This document shows positions 53,745 to 62,189 of a stretch of DNA of 64,000 bases, in pieces. Source of the DNA: Pelosinus fermentans JBW45 (GTDB lineage Bacteria; Bacillota; Negativicutes; DSM-13327); the NCBI RefSeq assembly GCF_000271665.2, contig NZ_CP010978.1, positions 3,936,501 to 4,000,500 of the forward strand, given 5' to 3'. The first letter of the stretch is position 1, and each line of letters opens with the position of its first letter. A program made the position numbers and the translations under genes. The notes below the pieces were generated by a model. The model made no database searches and was not told the origin of the DNA. It saw only the letters and a program-made list of their open reading frames with translations.

Positions 53745-54393
53745 ATTAGCGTTGACAATCTTTGTTACTATATGGTCAATTGTATTACAATCCCTTCCTG
53801 CCTTAACAGCACTTATTGTTTGCCAATTAATTCTTCTGGTTATCGCGAAAGTTGGATCAAGTATTTATAAGGGGATTGCCAGCTTATTTGTCTTTGCTGC
53901 CATCTTAGCTGGCATGCAGTACGCCATAAATAATGATATAATGCTTGCCGCCATTACTGCCAGCAAGATGATTGCCATGACTCTCGTCTTCTTCATTTTA
54001 TTGGCGACCACAAGAATGCAGGACTTGTCGGCAGCTTTAGTTCTGCAATGCCACATTCCTTATGAATATGCATTTATGCTAACAGCAGCGCTGCGGTTCA
54101 TCCCGGATTTTTTAGCAGAGAGCAAAGCCATCCAAGAAGCACAAGCTTGCCGGGGTTATTCCCCCCAAGGCAATGTACTGCAGCGTTTCTTCTCCTACAT
54201 GGCGGTTATCAAACCTCTTGTTCTTAAAGCGGTTACAAAATCAGAAACAATGGCACTCAGCTTAGAATTGCGAGGTTTTGGCAGCCGAAAAACACGAAGT
54301 TTTAAGAATAATGTCACCCTCGCCTTGCAAGACTACGCAATGCTGCTTTCGATGATCCTATTCACCTCATACCTTGTGATACAAATCTACTAA
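53713..54393 (+). CDS. ECF transporter T component
   Basis: This transmembrane scaffold of 226 residues links the S component to the ATPases. It has about five hydrophobic segments and the two coupling motifs in cytoplasmic helices, AQACRGYSPQGN and LELRGFGSRKTR, which are the family's ARG-type signatures. ATG at 53713 follows AAGGAGG and overlaps the A2 gene by 32 bases. A dedicated T and A pair for a tryptophan S component is unusual, since most Firmicutes share one module among several S components. Confidence 0.92.
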   Translation: MTMQKIAPITKLALTIFVTIWSIVLQSLPALTALIVCQLILLVIAKVGSSIYKGIASLFVFAAILAGMQYAINNDIMLAAITASKMIAMTLVFFILLATTRMQDLSAALVLQCHIPYEYAFMLTAALRFIPDFLAESKAIQEAQACRGYSPQGNVLQRFFSYMAVIKPLVLKAVTKSETMALSLELRGFGSRKTRSFKNNVTLALQDYAMLLSMILFTSYLVIQIY

Positions 54394-54470
54394 AAAGCAG
54401 TGTCACTGATGTAATGTACTATGCTGCTTTTATAAAAGCCTGGGCGGCCTTAAAACATATAAAACAGATC

Positions 54471-54499
54471 GAACCACAAAAACGCAAAGGACACAAAGG
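54471..54499 (+). repeat. Dispersed GAACC-type repeat
   Basis: GAACCACAAAAACGCAAAGG followed by ACACAAAGG; same loose family as copies elsewhere in this window. Confidence 0.55.
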
Positions 54500-54523
54500 A
54501 ATGGCGGCATTTCTTTACTTATA

Positions 54524-54576
54524 AAATAGCCAGTGTGAAACCTAGTTTACAAGGTTTCACACTGGCTATTTTCTCA
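54524..54576. terminator. Bidirectional terminator between ECF operon and HD gene
   Basis: AAATAGCCAGTGTGAAACCT pairs with its complement around a 7-base loop, followed by TTTT. Confidence 0.85.
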
Positions 54577-55047
54577 ATGACCTATTTCCTCTAAGATAGT
54601 CTTTAATCGAGCTCTTTGTTCTTCTCGATCCAGGGGCATACCATATTGATAGCAGTCAAATACATCTGCGTCTTTAACGATTTCCTCAATGGGGCTTCCT
54701 ACTTCTTTTTTGCTGCTATGATTTTTTGCAGCTGTTGCTAGTAATTCAACCTCTTCCACAGTAAAGCAGCCGCTCTCTTTAAGAAATAGCTTGAGAGGTT
54801 CATACCCTGCCATAGCATGATCACGCTGCTTCCCTGTAATAATACGACCATAATCGTGTATTGAACAAGCTATGGCGCTCAATTCAGGATCAGCGCCGCG
54901 CTTCAACGCAAGAATTCGTCCCACTGCTGCGCAGCTTGCCAAATGTATTCTTTCCCAACTTAACGTTATATCTCTTTCCACATCTGCACTTTCAAATTCC
55001 GCAATTTTATCCAGAATTTTTTCTTGAATCTCAAATACTCGATTCAT
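54574..55047 (-). CDS. HD-domain phosphohydrolase
   Basis: This 157-residue cytoplasmic protein carries the HD metal-site order: histidine near residue 30 (WERIHLASCAA), the HD pair in CSIHDYGRI and the late aspartate in VKDADVFDCY. Such proteins hydrolyse phosphate esters or nucleotides; the substrate is not predictable here. ATG at 55047 follows GGAGG. It is the last gene of a three-gene minus-strand unit after the TSUP and DUF1634 genes, and its link to them is unknown. Confidence 0.85.
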   Translation of the reverse strand: MNRVFEIQEKILDKIAEFESADVERDITLSWERIHLASCAAVGRILALKRGADPELSAIACSIHDYGRIITGKQRDHAMAGYEPLKLFLKESGCFTVEEVELLATAAKNHSSKKEVGSPIEEIVKDADVFDCYQYGMPLDREEQRARLKTILEEIGH

Positions 55048-55076
55048 AAAAAGACCTCCAAATCTACTTCACTTTT

Positions 55077-55460
55077 CTATTTGCCAAAGAAAAATCCACT
55101 AACTAGGATAAAAAAAACTACCGTTGATATACCAACATACAGCCAATCTTTTTCCTTTATAAATACTAATGCGGAAATTCCCACACGCATAATGGGCGTG
55201 CAAATCAATAAAACTAAACCTGCTAAGATAATTCCGAAAGGTTTCATATCAAAAGCCCCTGCAAAAATATCTCTAAGCCGTGTCGGATAAGAGTCTCCCG
55301 GATAGCCACCTTCCCCACTGCTTAAAAAGAGGACTAAGCCTAACAAAATAACCGCACCACTTACTAGCACACCAAAACGCAAAGACTTGCTAACAAAAAT
55401 TTCAACTTCATTAATCTCTTTCGAAGATTTCTCTGTATCTTTATTCATCATTTCACTCAC
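55077..55460 (-). CDS. DUF1634-family membrane protein
   Basis: This 127-residue protein has three hydrophobic segments (RFGVLVSGAVILLGLVLFL, GIILAGLVLLICTPIMRVG and LYVGISTVVFFILVSGFFFG) and a polar amino terminus. IMRVGISALVFIKEKDWLYVG matches DUF1634. It overlaps the TSUP gene by four bases (ATGA). DUF1634 proteins commonly accompany TauE/SafE transporters, so it is probably an accessory subunit of that carrier. Confidence 0.88.
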   Translation of the reverse strand: MSEMMNKDTEKSSKEINEVEIFVSKSLRFGVLVSGAVILLGLVLFLSSGEGGYPGDSYPTRLRDIFAGAFDMKPFGIILAGLVLLICTPIMRVGISALVFIKEKDWLYVGISTVVFFILVSGFFFGK

Positions 55461-56305
55461 AATTTAACCCCCAATCCCTGTGCCATCATTTGTATGGCTA
55501 CATACATGAGAACCGGAATAAATAGTTTACGAATGGTTTTACTTTTCATACGCTGCATAATCTTTGCTCCAATGGTAGCTCCTATCAATACGCCAATCGC
55601 CACTGGTGCCGATATAATGGGACTTATATCGCCTCTATACAAATAGATTCCCGCACTGGCAGCACCAGTAACACCCATCATAAAATTACTCGTTGCACTG
55701 GATACTTTTAAAGGAAGCTTCATAAAAACATCCATTGCCATTACTTTAAAGCTACCGCTTCCGATACCCAGTAATCCAGATATAATGCCAGCTCCATACA
55801 TCACGCCGAAACCGCTATAAACATTATCCACTTTATAGGAAACATTTTTCTTTAGCGCTTTATCATAATACTCACCTTGCAGCTTTAATGTCTTTGCTAC
55901 ATTATGTAGAGGTACTTCTTCAGGCAATTCTTCTTTGGTTTTCTTAAGCATGGCTAGAGCAGAATACAACAATAACAGACCAAAAATGATATACAAAAGA
56001 TTTGGCGAAATTAAACCTGCAATTAAGGCTCCTGTAATAGCACCTACTGTTGTCGCTATTTCCAAAAACATGCCCACTCGAATGTTTGTTATTCCATCCT
56101 TGATGTATGCAACTGCTGCACCGCTGGAAGTGGCAATAACAGAGATCAGACTTGCTCCAATGGCATGTTGAATATCCACTCCAAATAATAAGGTCAAAGC
56201 AGGTGTCACAATAATCCCACCGCCAAGACCTAAGATAGAGCCAAGTACACCTGCCGAAATAGAAACAAGCAGTATCTTAATAGCTACAATCGTCACATTT
56301 CTCAC
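55457..56305 (-). CDS. TSUP-family (TauE/SafE) sulfur-compound or organic anion transporter
   Basis: This inner-membrane carrier of 282 residues has about eight hydrophobic segments in two repeats. The TSUP mark GVLGSILGLGGGIIVTPALTLLFG appears at the start and its second-half counterpart reads GLLGIGSGSFKVMAMDVFMKLPLKVSSATSNFMMGVTG. Known members export sulfite, sulfoacetate or similar anions; the substrate here is open. Its partner DUF1634 protein follows. Divergently, 160 bases away, lies an Lrp/AsnC regulator that may control it. Confidence 0.92.
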   Translation of the reverse strand: MRNVTIVAIKILLVSISAGVLGSILGLGGGIIVTPALTLLFGVDIQHAIGASLISVIATSSGAAVAYIKDGITNIRVGMFLEIATTVGAITGALIAGLISPNLLYIIFGLLLLYSALAMLKKTKEELPEEVPLHNVAKTLKLQGEYYDKALKKNVSYKVDNVYSGFGVMYGAGIISGLLGIGSGSFKVMAMDVFMKLPLKVSSATSNFMMGVTGAASAGIYLYRGDISPIISAPVAIGVLIGATIGAKIMQRMKSKTIRKLFIPVLMYVAIQMMAQGLGVKL

Positions 56306-56465
56306 CCCAATAATTAAAATAATACCTAGACTATAAGTAGAAATAAAATATAGTTTCTTTTAACCTTTAACACAAGTATAATATAATATATACATTCGAT
56401 CAATATTTATATGTTTTTTTTTACGTTGTAATAAAATTAGTGTTTGAAAGGAAGATACATACACT

Positions 56466-56921
56466 ATGCAATTCAAGAATTTAGATGAAGTGGATAGAAA
56501 AATCCTTAAATTTTTATCAGAAAATGGACGTCTGAGCAACGCAGAGCTCGGTCGTCTTTTGAATTTAACGCGTGCGGCTGTCAGAGAACGTATTAACCAA
56601 TTAATAGATCATGGAATTATTGATCGTTTTACCATTGTAGTCAACCCTCTTAAAGCTGGGAAAATGGTCTCCATGTATTTTAACATCAACGTAGAATGGT
56701 CTAAGATTGACTCCATTGCCGAAAAACTCTTTGCTGACCAGGAAATAACAAATGTATATCAGATGAGTGGTCACCCCCACTTACATGTACATGCCCTCTT
56801 TGATAACCAAGAACAAGGGAATCACTATATGCGCAAGCTGCAATCCATTGATGGCATTCAAAGCGTAGATTCTGAATTTTTAATCACTCGTTATAAAGAA
56901 AGAGGTGCTTTACTTCTCTAA
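56466..56921 (+). CDS. Lrp/AsnC-family transcriptional regulator
   Basis: This 151-residue regulator begins with the AsnC helix-turn-helix (DEVDRKILKFLSENGRLSNAELGRLLNLTRAAVRERINQLIDHGIIDRFT) and ends with a short RAM-type ligand-binding domain. By family knowledge it responds to an amino acid or related effector and often controls a divergent transporter gene, here the TSUP unit. ATG at 56466 follows GAAAGGAAG. It does not match a specific Lrp subgroup that I can name. Confidence 0.92.
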   Translation: MQFKNLDEVDRKILKFLSENGRLSNAELGRLLNLTRAAVRERINQLIDHGIIDRFTIVVNPLKAGKMVSMYFNINVEWSKIDSIAEKLFADQEITNVYQMSGHPHLHVHALFDNQEQGNHYMRKLQSIDGIQSVDSEFLITRYKERGALLL

Positions 56922-57044
56922 ATTTCGACATTCATCTGGTAGCAAGTATACCCTTTAGGCGATGAAAAATACAAAAAATCACAGGTGTATTACATTTTTT
57001 TTCGCAAACACTAAATCATAATAACCTCATTAAAGGAGGATGCT

Positions 57045-57671
57045 ATGATGAATCATAAAAACAAACGTCATCGCACAATTTCGCGGTTTCAGAAAAAATT
57101 CAAGAATATAGCTGCAGCCGCCGTGGCTGGCGCCGCTATATTGTCTGGAGCCATGCTGCCCGGACTTGCAGCACCTGTCGCGCATGCTTCAGCCGATCCA
57201 TCCAATGCAGATCCGCCAGCTGTTACCCAACAAGTCAAAGATACTAACACTTCCAAGTCAACGGAAAAAGCAAATCCATCAAATCAAGGTGATCAGCAAA
57301 AATCTAAAGACAATAAATCCAAGGACACTTCCTCCTCTGCCAAAGCACCCAGTAAGTATGAAGACGTCTTGGATATCACGGCCACTGCTTATGCGCCAGG
57401 AGCTCATGACAATGATCAATGGGGTGATAAAACCTATTTGGGCACACAAATACGTCCTGGTGTAGTTGCCGTTGACCCAAATGTTATTCCTTTAGGATCG
57501 CGCCTCTACATTCAGTATCCCAACGGACATGGTGAATACGCCGTAGCAGAGGATACGGGTGGAGCGATTAAGGGTAATCGTATTGATATTGCCAAAACAT
57601 CCGTAGACAAAGCCCAGGATTTTGGCATGAAAGACGTAAAAGTATTTGTCGTTGAGAAAGGTGACAAATAG
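57045..57671 (+). CDS. Secreted 3D-domain protein (MltA/YabE-like fold)
   Basis: This exported protein of 208 residues has a signal peptide (hydrophobic core at about residues 20-45, ending VAHASA), a Ser/Lys/Asn-rich linker, and a carboxy-terminal 3D domain: ITATAYAPGAHDNDQWGDKT, then VAVDPNVIPLGSRLYIQYPNGHGEYAVAEDTGGAIKGNRIDIA, with the three conserved aspartates. It probably acts on peptidoglycan, like resuscitation and germination proteins with this domain. ATG at 57045 is preceded by AAAGGAGG. Single gene with terminator. Confidence 0.92.
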   Translation: MMNHKNKRHRTISRFQKKFKNIAAAAVAGAAILSGAMLPGLAAPVAHASADPSNADPPAVTQQVKDTNTSKSTEKANPSNQGDQQKSKDNKSKDTSSSAKAPSKYEDVLDITATAYAPGAHDNDQWGDKTYLGTQIRPGVVAVDPNVIPLGSRLYIQYPNGHGEYAVAEDTGGAIKGNRIDIAKTSVDKAQDFGMKDVKVFVVEKGDK

Positions 57672-57679
57672 AATTCTAA

Positions 57680-57720
57680 CACCCCTATCTTCCGATATTT
57701 GAAGAATAGGGGTGTTTTAT
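57680..57720 (+). terminator. Terminator after the 3D-domain gene
   Basis: AACACCCCTATTCTTC-type stem: ACACCCCTATCTTC pairs with GAAGAATAGGGGTGT, followed by TTTTATAT. Confidence 0.8.
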
Positions 57721-57937
57721 ATCATTTTGTGATAAAGTTTTTTAATGATTCAATGCTATTGAAATTCCTTAATTACTTTTTTCCTATATTCGTCGACTTC
57801 TTAAGTTAAATTATAGTTATTATTTTTCACAAATACTGCATACTCTGCCTTAACTGCTTTACATCAGCTATTTTAGGAGAATTGCGATACTTAAACAATA
57901 GAAGACGATTTCAATTTATAATCATCTATTTTATGGT

Positions 57938-57985
57938 GAGCTTACTTTTTAGTAAGCACCCTACCAAAAAGTGCGTTCTTGTCAT
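57938..57985. promoter_or_regulatory. Candidate HxlR-type operators upstream of the FMN reductase
   Basis: CTTACT-TTTT-AGTAAG (57941-57956) is a small palindrome and AAGTGCGTTCTTG (57969-57981) matches, in inverted form, the site at the flavoredoxin/hxlR junction near 47.47 kb. The remaining 57721-57937 and 57986-58060 hold no frame or structure that I can support. Confidence 0.5.
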
Positions 57986-58071
57986 TTCCGTTGATTTACT
58001 ATAGACTGAACCAAATAAATGCTGTCGCCTAGCTTCAAGTAAGTCCAAAGGCGATACAAGAGGAGGAAATA

Positions 58072-58707
58072 ATGAAAGTCATCGCTATTAATGGAAGTCC
58101 AAACAGTAAGGGTAATACGTATCATTCACTAGAACAAGTAGGAGAAGCATTACTAACCGAGGGAATTGAGTTTGAAATCATCCATATTGGCAATAAAATC
58201 ATCAGAGGATGCTTAGCCTGTGGAGGCTGTGCTAACAACCTGAATGAACGCTGTGTCATTCCAAATGATGAAGTCAATGATTCTATCCAAAAAATCAAAG
58301 AAGCAGACGGTATTTTGCTGGGATCTCCTGTACATTTTTCAGGTATTGCCGGCACTATGAAATCCTTTTTAGATCGTGTTTTTTACGTAACAAGCGTAAA
58401 TGGAGGATTACTCCGCCATAAAGTCGGAGCAACCCTCGTGGCAGTCCGCCGTTCCGGCGGTGTAGCAACTTTCGATGCTCTAAATCATTATATCAACTAT
58501 GCCGAAATGATTATGCCAACCTCTAACTACTGGAATGTAATCCACGGTACAGCACCCGCAGAAGTCAAAGATGATCATGAAGGTCAGCAAATTCTTCGAG
58601 TTCTAGGCAAGAACATGGCTTGGCTTATGAAAACATTAGCTGCTGGAAAAGCGCAAGTACCACCTCTTCCTCAAGAAGAAAAGGTATTCACAAATTTCAT
58701 ACGCTAA
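58072..58707 (+). CDS. Flavodoxin-fold NADPH-dependent FMN reductase with cysteine motif
   Basis: This 211-residue flavoprotein starts with the FMN phosphate loop INGSPNSKGNTYHSLEQ, and has GCLACGGCANNLNERC, a CxxCxxC-type set as in iron-sulfur flavoproteins or reductases of this fold, then ILLGSPVHFSGIAGTMKSFLDRVF. It may reduce quinones, metals or an iron-sulfur partner. ATG at 58072 follows GAGGAGG. It shares a regulatory-like motif with the flavoredoxin gene, so both may answer to the same HxlR regulator. A perfect hairpin terminator follows. Confidence 0.9.
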   Translation: MKVIAINGSPNSKGNTYHSLEQVGEALLTEGIEFEIIHIGNKIIRGCLACGGCANNLNERCVIPNDEVNDSIQKIKEADGILLGSPVHFSGIAGTMKSFLDRVFYVTSVNGGLLRHKVGATLVAVRRSGGVATFDALNHYINYAEMIMPTSNYWNVIHGTAPAEVKDDHEGQQILRVLGKNMAWLMKTLAAGKAQVPPLPQEEKVFTNFIR

Positions 58708-58766
58708 AGCTAGTGTAACTGTAGTAAAGAACTTATATAACTCCCGCTTATATAAATAAAAGTATA

Positions 58767-58820
58767 AAGAGCAACAATCATAGACTGCTCCACAGCAGTC
58801 TATGATTGTTGCTCTTTATG
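58767..58820. terminator. Bidirectional terminator with more than 20-base perfect arms
   Basis: AAAGAGCAACAATCATAGAC and ACTGCT form one arm with an exact complement on the other side of a 4-base loop. Confidence 0.85.
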
Positions 58821-59961
58821 CTTCTTTCTCAAAATGAATCATCAAATCAATAATTTCTGGACAATTACCAATTCGTATCGGTGGTCCCCATGTACCAAAA
58901 CCGCAAGAGACAATTACCTGATAACGATCTTTTTTCAGATAACCCCAGTCAATTTCAAAAATGCGCTTGGTTATATACTGATTAGGAAAAAACTGTCCAT
59001 GATGAGTATGCCCAGATAACTGCAGATCGACACCATTAAGCTGTCCTTCAGTCAACTTGAATGGCTGATGATCGAGCAGAATAATGGGCAGCTTTGTATC
59101 AATACCTTGCATTACTGCAGACAGATCCAGCCGCTGCTGCCCCGTTGCTTTAACTGATGTAGGATCATCCCGTCCAACGATATAAAACTGATTATTCACC
59201 AACTGGTATTCATCACGTAGCACGCTAATACCAGACTGTCTTAATTGCTCTATTGCACTTTGGCTATCACTTCCGAGATATTCATGATTTCCAAGCACTG
59301 CAAATACACCATATTGGGAATTTAATTTTTTTAAGCCTTCCGACATTTTTTTCTTGATGAAACGCTGCACATCTTCATCAATGGTATCTCCTACCAGAAA
59401 TACAATATCAGGATTCAGTTCGTTGATTTTATTGACCATTTCTTCAAGACGGGTATTATCAACAATGGTACCAAGATGTACATCCGATACCATAACTGCA
59501 TGGATACTTGATAAATTACTCACGCCTTTAGGAATCACCACATCATACTGTCGAACACGAGGATTACAAGCATTCCATCTCCCATAAGCCAAAAGAAATC
59601 CGACTAAAGTAATGACAGTCAAGCCCAAAGCTAGTCCTTGGATGATCTGTCTATGAAACAATACATCGCTTAGAAAACTCCCAACATCGATAATGATCCA
59701 GAATAGGAAAAAATAATACGCTGCCGCAAGCCAGTAATCCCCAATAATAATAACGATATCATTCGCAAATCCCGGAAATTTTATTCTCCCGATTCGCCCC
59801 ACCAATTTAGAAATTGCTAAAAAGGTATATCCACTCCAATATAACACCGTATAAGGTTCTACTATGCTGCGGAAAGATTGAAAAAAGCGTAAACCAATAT
59901 AATAATTACCTGCAGCGTAAATCAAAAGCAAAACACTCAATATCAGAATATAAGAATTCAT
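58816..59961 (-). CDS. Membrane-anchored metallophosphoesterase (YkuE/YaeI-like)
   Basis: This 381-residue protein has four hydrophobic segments in the first 130 residues and a calcineurin-like phosphoesterase domain after them: MVSDVHLGTIV, FLVGDTIDED, VLGNHEYLG, ILLDHQPFKL and LSGHTHHGQFFP carry the bimetal-site residues. The family includes enzymes acting on lipid-linked substrates such as UDP-diacylglucosamine; the target is not determined here. ATG at 59961, single gene, terminator shared with the FMN reductase. Confidence 0.92.
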   Translation of the reverse strand: MNSYILILSVLLLIYAAGNYYIGLRFFQSFRSIVEPYTVLYWSGYTFLAISKLVGRIGRIKFPGFANDIVIIIGDYWLAAAYYFFLFWIIIDVGSFLSDVLFHRQIIQGLALGLTVITLVGFLLAYGRWNACNPRVRQYDVVIPKGVSNLSSIHAVMVSDVHLGTIVDNTRLEEMVNKINELNPDIVFLVGDTIDEDVQRFIKKKMSEGLKKLNSQYGVFAVLGNHEYLGSDSQSAIEQLRQSGISVLRDEYQLVNNQFYIVGRDDPTSVKATGQQRLDLSAVMQGIDTKLPIILLDHQPFKLTEGQLNGVDLQLSGHTHHGQFFPNQYITKRIFEIDWGYLKKDRYQVIVSCGFGTWGPPIRIGNCPEIIDLMIHFEKEA

Positions 59962-60084
59962 CTACGACTCCTATTCCTTTCTATCCATGGAAAATAAGTT
60001 TACAAATGGAAACTCGCAAGTGACCAACTTCAAAATCAGTATGACTAGGATTAGAATTCTTAGAATAACAACCTTTTGGATTTT

Positions 60085-60558
60085 TTATTCAAATTTAGCA
60101 AATCGAGATTTCTTTACTTCATTCAATCCCATTAACTTATCCACACTATATTTGCCTGGTCCAACAAAGAATGCTGCAAAGAAACTTCCTCCATTTTCGA
60201 AGGATTGGGAAGCCTTCATTAACCCTTTGTCACTTAACATCTGAGTAGAAAAAGCAACAAGCATATTGATAGCTAACAATAAAGACATGGGACGATATAA
60301 GAATCCGATGGCAAAAAATAATCCTCCAAAAAATTCTGCAAAAGCGGACATAAAGCCCCAAAAAGCTGGAGCAAATGCAATACCAAATACCTCCATCGAT
60401 TTCCCCAGAGCAGCCCATTTTTCAACTCCGCCAGCAATCTTAGGATATCCATGCCACATAAACATACCACCTAGCACCAAACGAAATACTAACAATCCAA
60501 GATCAATATAAGAAACGCTCCATTGATTAAGCCAAATCAAAAGTTTTTTCATATCCAC
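60085..60558 (-). CDS. DoxX-family membrane protein
   Basis: This 157-residue inner-membrane protein has four hydrophobic segments and the DoxX pattern LVFRLVLGGMFMWHGYPKIAGG, then FWGFMSAFAEFFGGLFFAIGFLYRPMSLLLAINMLVA. DoxX relatives are linked to thiol and oxidative stress handling or sulfur oxidation; the role in this organism is unknown. ATG at 60558. It lies 120 bases from the phosphoesterase gene on the same strand. Confidence 0.9.
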   Translation of the reverse strand: MDMKKLLIWLNQWSVSYIDLGLLVFRLVLGGMFMWHGYPKIAGGVEKWAALGKSMEVFGIAFAPAFWGFMSAFAEFFGGLFFAIGFLYRPMSLLLAINMLVAFSTQMLSDKGLMKASQSFENGGSFFAAFFVGPGKYSVDKLMGLNEVKKSRFAKFE

Positions 60559-60752
60559 TATCCCCTTTTTCTATATATTCTCATCTAAGTCATTAAATAT
60601 AAAGACTCTACTTATTTGTATTTTACATTATAATGCAAATCCTGCTGGAGGTCTATCCCTAATGATTGTTTTTCTCACTGTAAGGACACGCTACTTTTAT
60701 AGACATTATTTTACTAGGTCTATGGAAAATCCAAACAAATCGCAATTATGTC

Positions 60753-60782
60753 TTGACTATTGTTTAGATAAAGAATTATAAT
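60753..60782 (+). promoter_or_regulatory. Promoter of the DUF2087 regulator gene
   Basis: TTGACT (60753-60758) and TATAAT (60777-60782) are 18 bases apart. TGTCTATAAA occurs at 60782 and again at the start codon, a possible repeated binding site. Confidence 0.65.
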
Positions 60783-60823
60783 GTCTATAAATTCACTAGA
60801 TAATATTAAGAGGTGTCTATAAA

Positions 60824-61588
60824 ATGAACAACATTCCAGAATTATTTTGGCATGCAACGCAAAATGAAATCAAACAAGGGTATTTTTACAATGAAGATAC
60901 CGATGAATTTACATGCCTCATCTGCGGCGAAAGTATTCGAAATGGCATCATCTATCCTGAAAATAATATCTTATATGAAGCAAAAAAATATATTGAAATT
61001 CATATTGCAAAATGCCATCATTCATCTTTTCATTTTTTGCTTAATTTAGATAAAAAATTAACCGGACTGACTGATCATCAAAAACTAATTCTTGAGCTTT
61101 TCTATGAAGGCAATAGTGATAATGATGTCGCAAAAGTACTGGGTACAGGCAGCACATCAACCATCCGCAATCATCGCTTTTCCTTACGAGAAAAGCAAAA
61201 ACAAGCCAAAGTATTTTTAGCCATAATGGAGCTACTAGGAGAACAAATACCAAAGAAACAAAGTTTTATTGATATTCCACGTAATGCAAAGCAAGTAGAT
61301 GAACGCTTTGCGATTACAAAGCAGGAGAACGAAAGTATTTTAAACAGTTATTTTAAACAAGGGCTTAACGGTCCGTTAGATTCGTTTCCTCTCAAAGAGA
61401 AGAAACGAGTAGCTATCTTACAGCATATTCTTAAGAAATTTACTGCCAATCAACGCTATACTGAAAAAGAAGTAAACGCCATACTAAAACCTTTGTATGA
61501 AGATTATGTACTTTTGCGCCGTCTTCTTATCGATTATGGATTTATGACACGAACTCAGGATGGCAGTTCCTACTGGCTTACATTGTAA
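60824..61588 (+). CDS. DUF2087-type regulator with amino-terminal zinc-finger-like segment
   Basis: This 254-residue protein has three visible parts: a cysteine pair FTCLICGESIRNG with a later IHIAKCHHS (a possible C2HC zinc site), a LuxR/sigma-like helix-turn-helix (LTDHQKLILELFYEGNSDNDVAKVLGTGSTSTIRNHRFSLREK), and a carboxy-terminal DUF2087 domain (DSFPLKEKKRVAILQHI, then YTEKEVNAILKPLYEDYVLLRRLLIDYGFM). By this order it is a transcription regulator. ATG at 60824 follows AGAGGTG. The next gene, a GIY-YIG protein, is probably in the same unit. Confidence 0.85.
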   Translation: MNNIPELFWHATQNEIKQGYFYNEDTDEFTCLICGESIRNGIIYPENNILYEAKKYIEIHIAKCHHSSFHFLLNLDKKLTGLTDHQKLILELFYEGNSDNDVAKVLGTGSTSTIRNHRFSLREKQKQAKVFLAIMELLGEQIPKKQSFIDIPRNAKQVDERFAITKQENESILNSYFKQGLNGPLDSFPLKEKKRVAILQHILKKFTANQRYTEKEVNAILKPLYEDYVLLRRLLIDYGFMTRTQDGSSYWLTL

Positions 61589-61628
61589 TTAAAGCATTAT
61601 TTTGAAATAAAAAAAGGAGTTGATTCTC

Positions 61629-61994
61629 TTGGACAGAAAAAAAGAACTTAAACTGACATACAAGCAAACGTCCCTTCCTATGGGAGTGTACCAAATCAAA
61701 AATACTATTAATGGTAAAATCTTTGTCGGCAGCAGTATGAATTTACCTGGAATCTTCAATAGACACCGTTTTCAATTAAATGCAGCTTCCCATCCTATTA
61801 AGGACATGCAAGAGGACTGGCACCAATATGGTTCTGCTGCTTTTACTTGTGAGGTCCTTGAGGTCCTAAAACCAGAAGAAGTTATAAAAGAAGATTATCA
61901 AAAGACGATTTTAACCCTAGAAGACAAATGGCTAACCAATCTACAACCCTATGGTGAAAAAGGATACAATAAACTAAAAATAAAAAAGACTTGA
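61629..61994 (+). CDS. GIY-YIG nuclease-domain protein
   Basis: This small protein has 121 residues from TTG at 61629, nine bases after AAGGAG (a TTG at 61620 overlaps that site's optimal zone and is less likely). The GIY-YIG elements are GVYQIKNTINGKIFVGSS, with FVG replacing YIG, the arginine in FNRHRFQLN and the glutamate in LEDKWLTNL; N...GYNKLK closes the domain. The changed YIG may lower activity, though many functional members vary there. It follows the DUF2087 regulator by 40 bases, a pairing that also occurs in other Firmicutes as I recall it. Target unknown. Confidence 0.82.
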   Translation: MDRKKELKLTYKQTSLPMGVYQIKNTINGKIFVGSSMNLPGIFNRHRFQLNAASHPIKDMQEDWHQYGSAAFTCEVLEVLKPEEVIKEDYQKTILTLEDKWLTNLQPYGEKGYNKLKIKKT

Positions 61995-62051
61995 TTGGAG
62001 CTAGAGTATTTCCCCACCTGATTATTGTTAGGATATCCAATTTAAAATTCT

Positions 62052-62080
62052 TGAACCGCGAAGCTGGGAAGATCACGAAG
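62052..62080 (+). repeat. Dispersed GAACCGCGAAG-type repeat
   Basis: TTGAACCGCGAAGCTGGGAA then GATCACGAAG; same loose family as at 27.1 kb. Confidence 0.55.
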
Positions 62081-62189
62081 AACAAAACACAATACTTTCT
62101 TTCTACTCTCGTAATTTATATTTCTGCTAAAATGGTAAATACTATATAATAAAAGACACGCACTAGATCAATCAATAAGGAGTGATACT

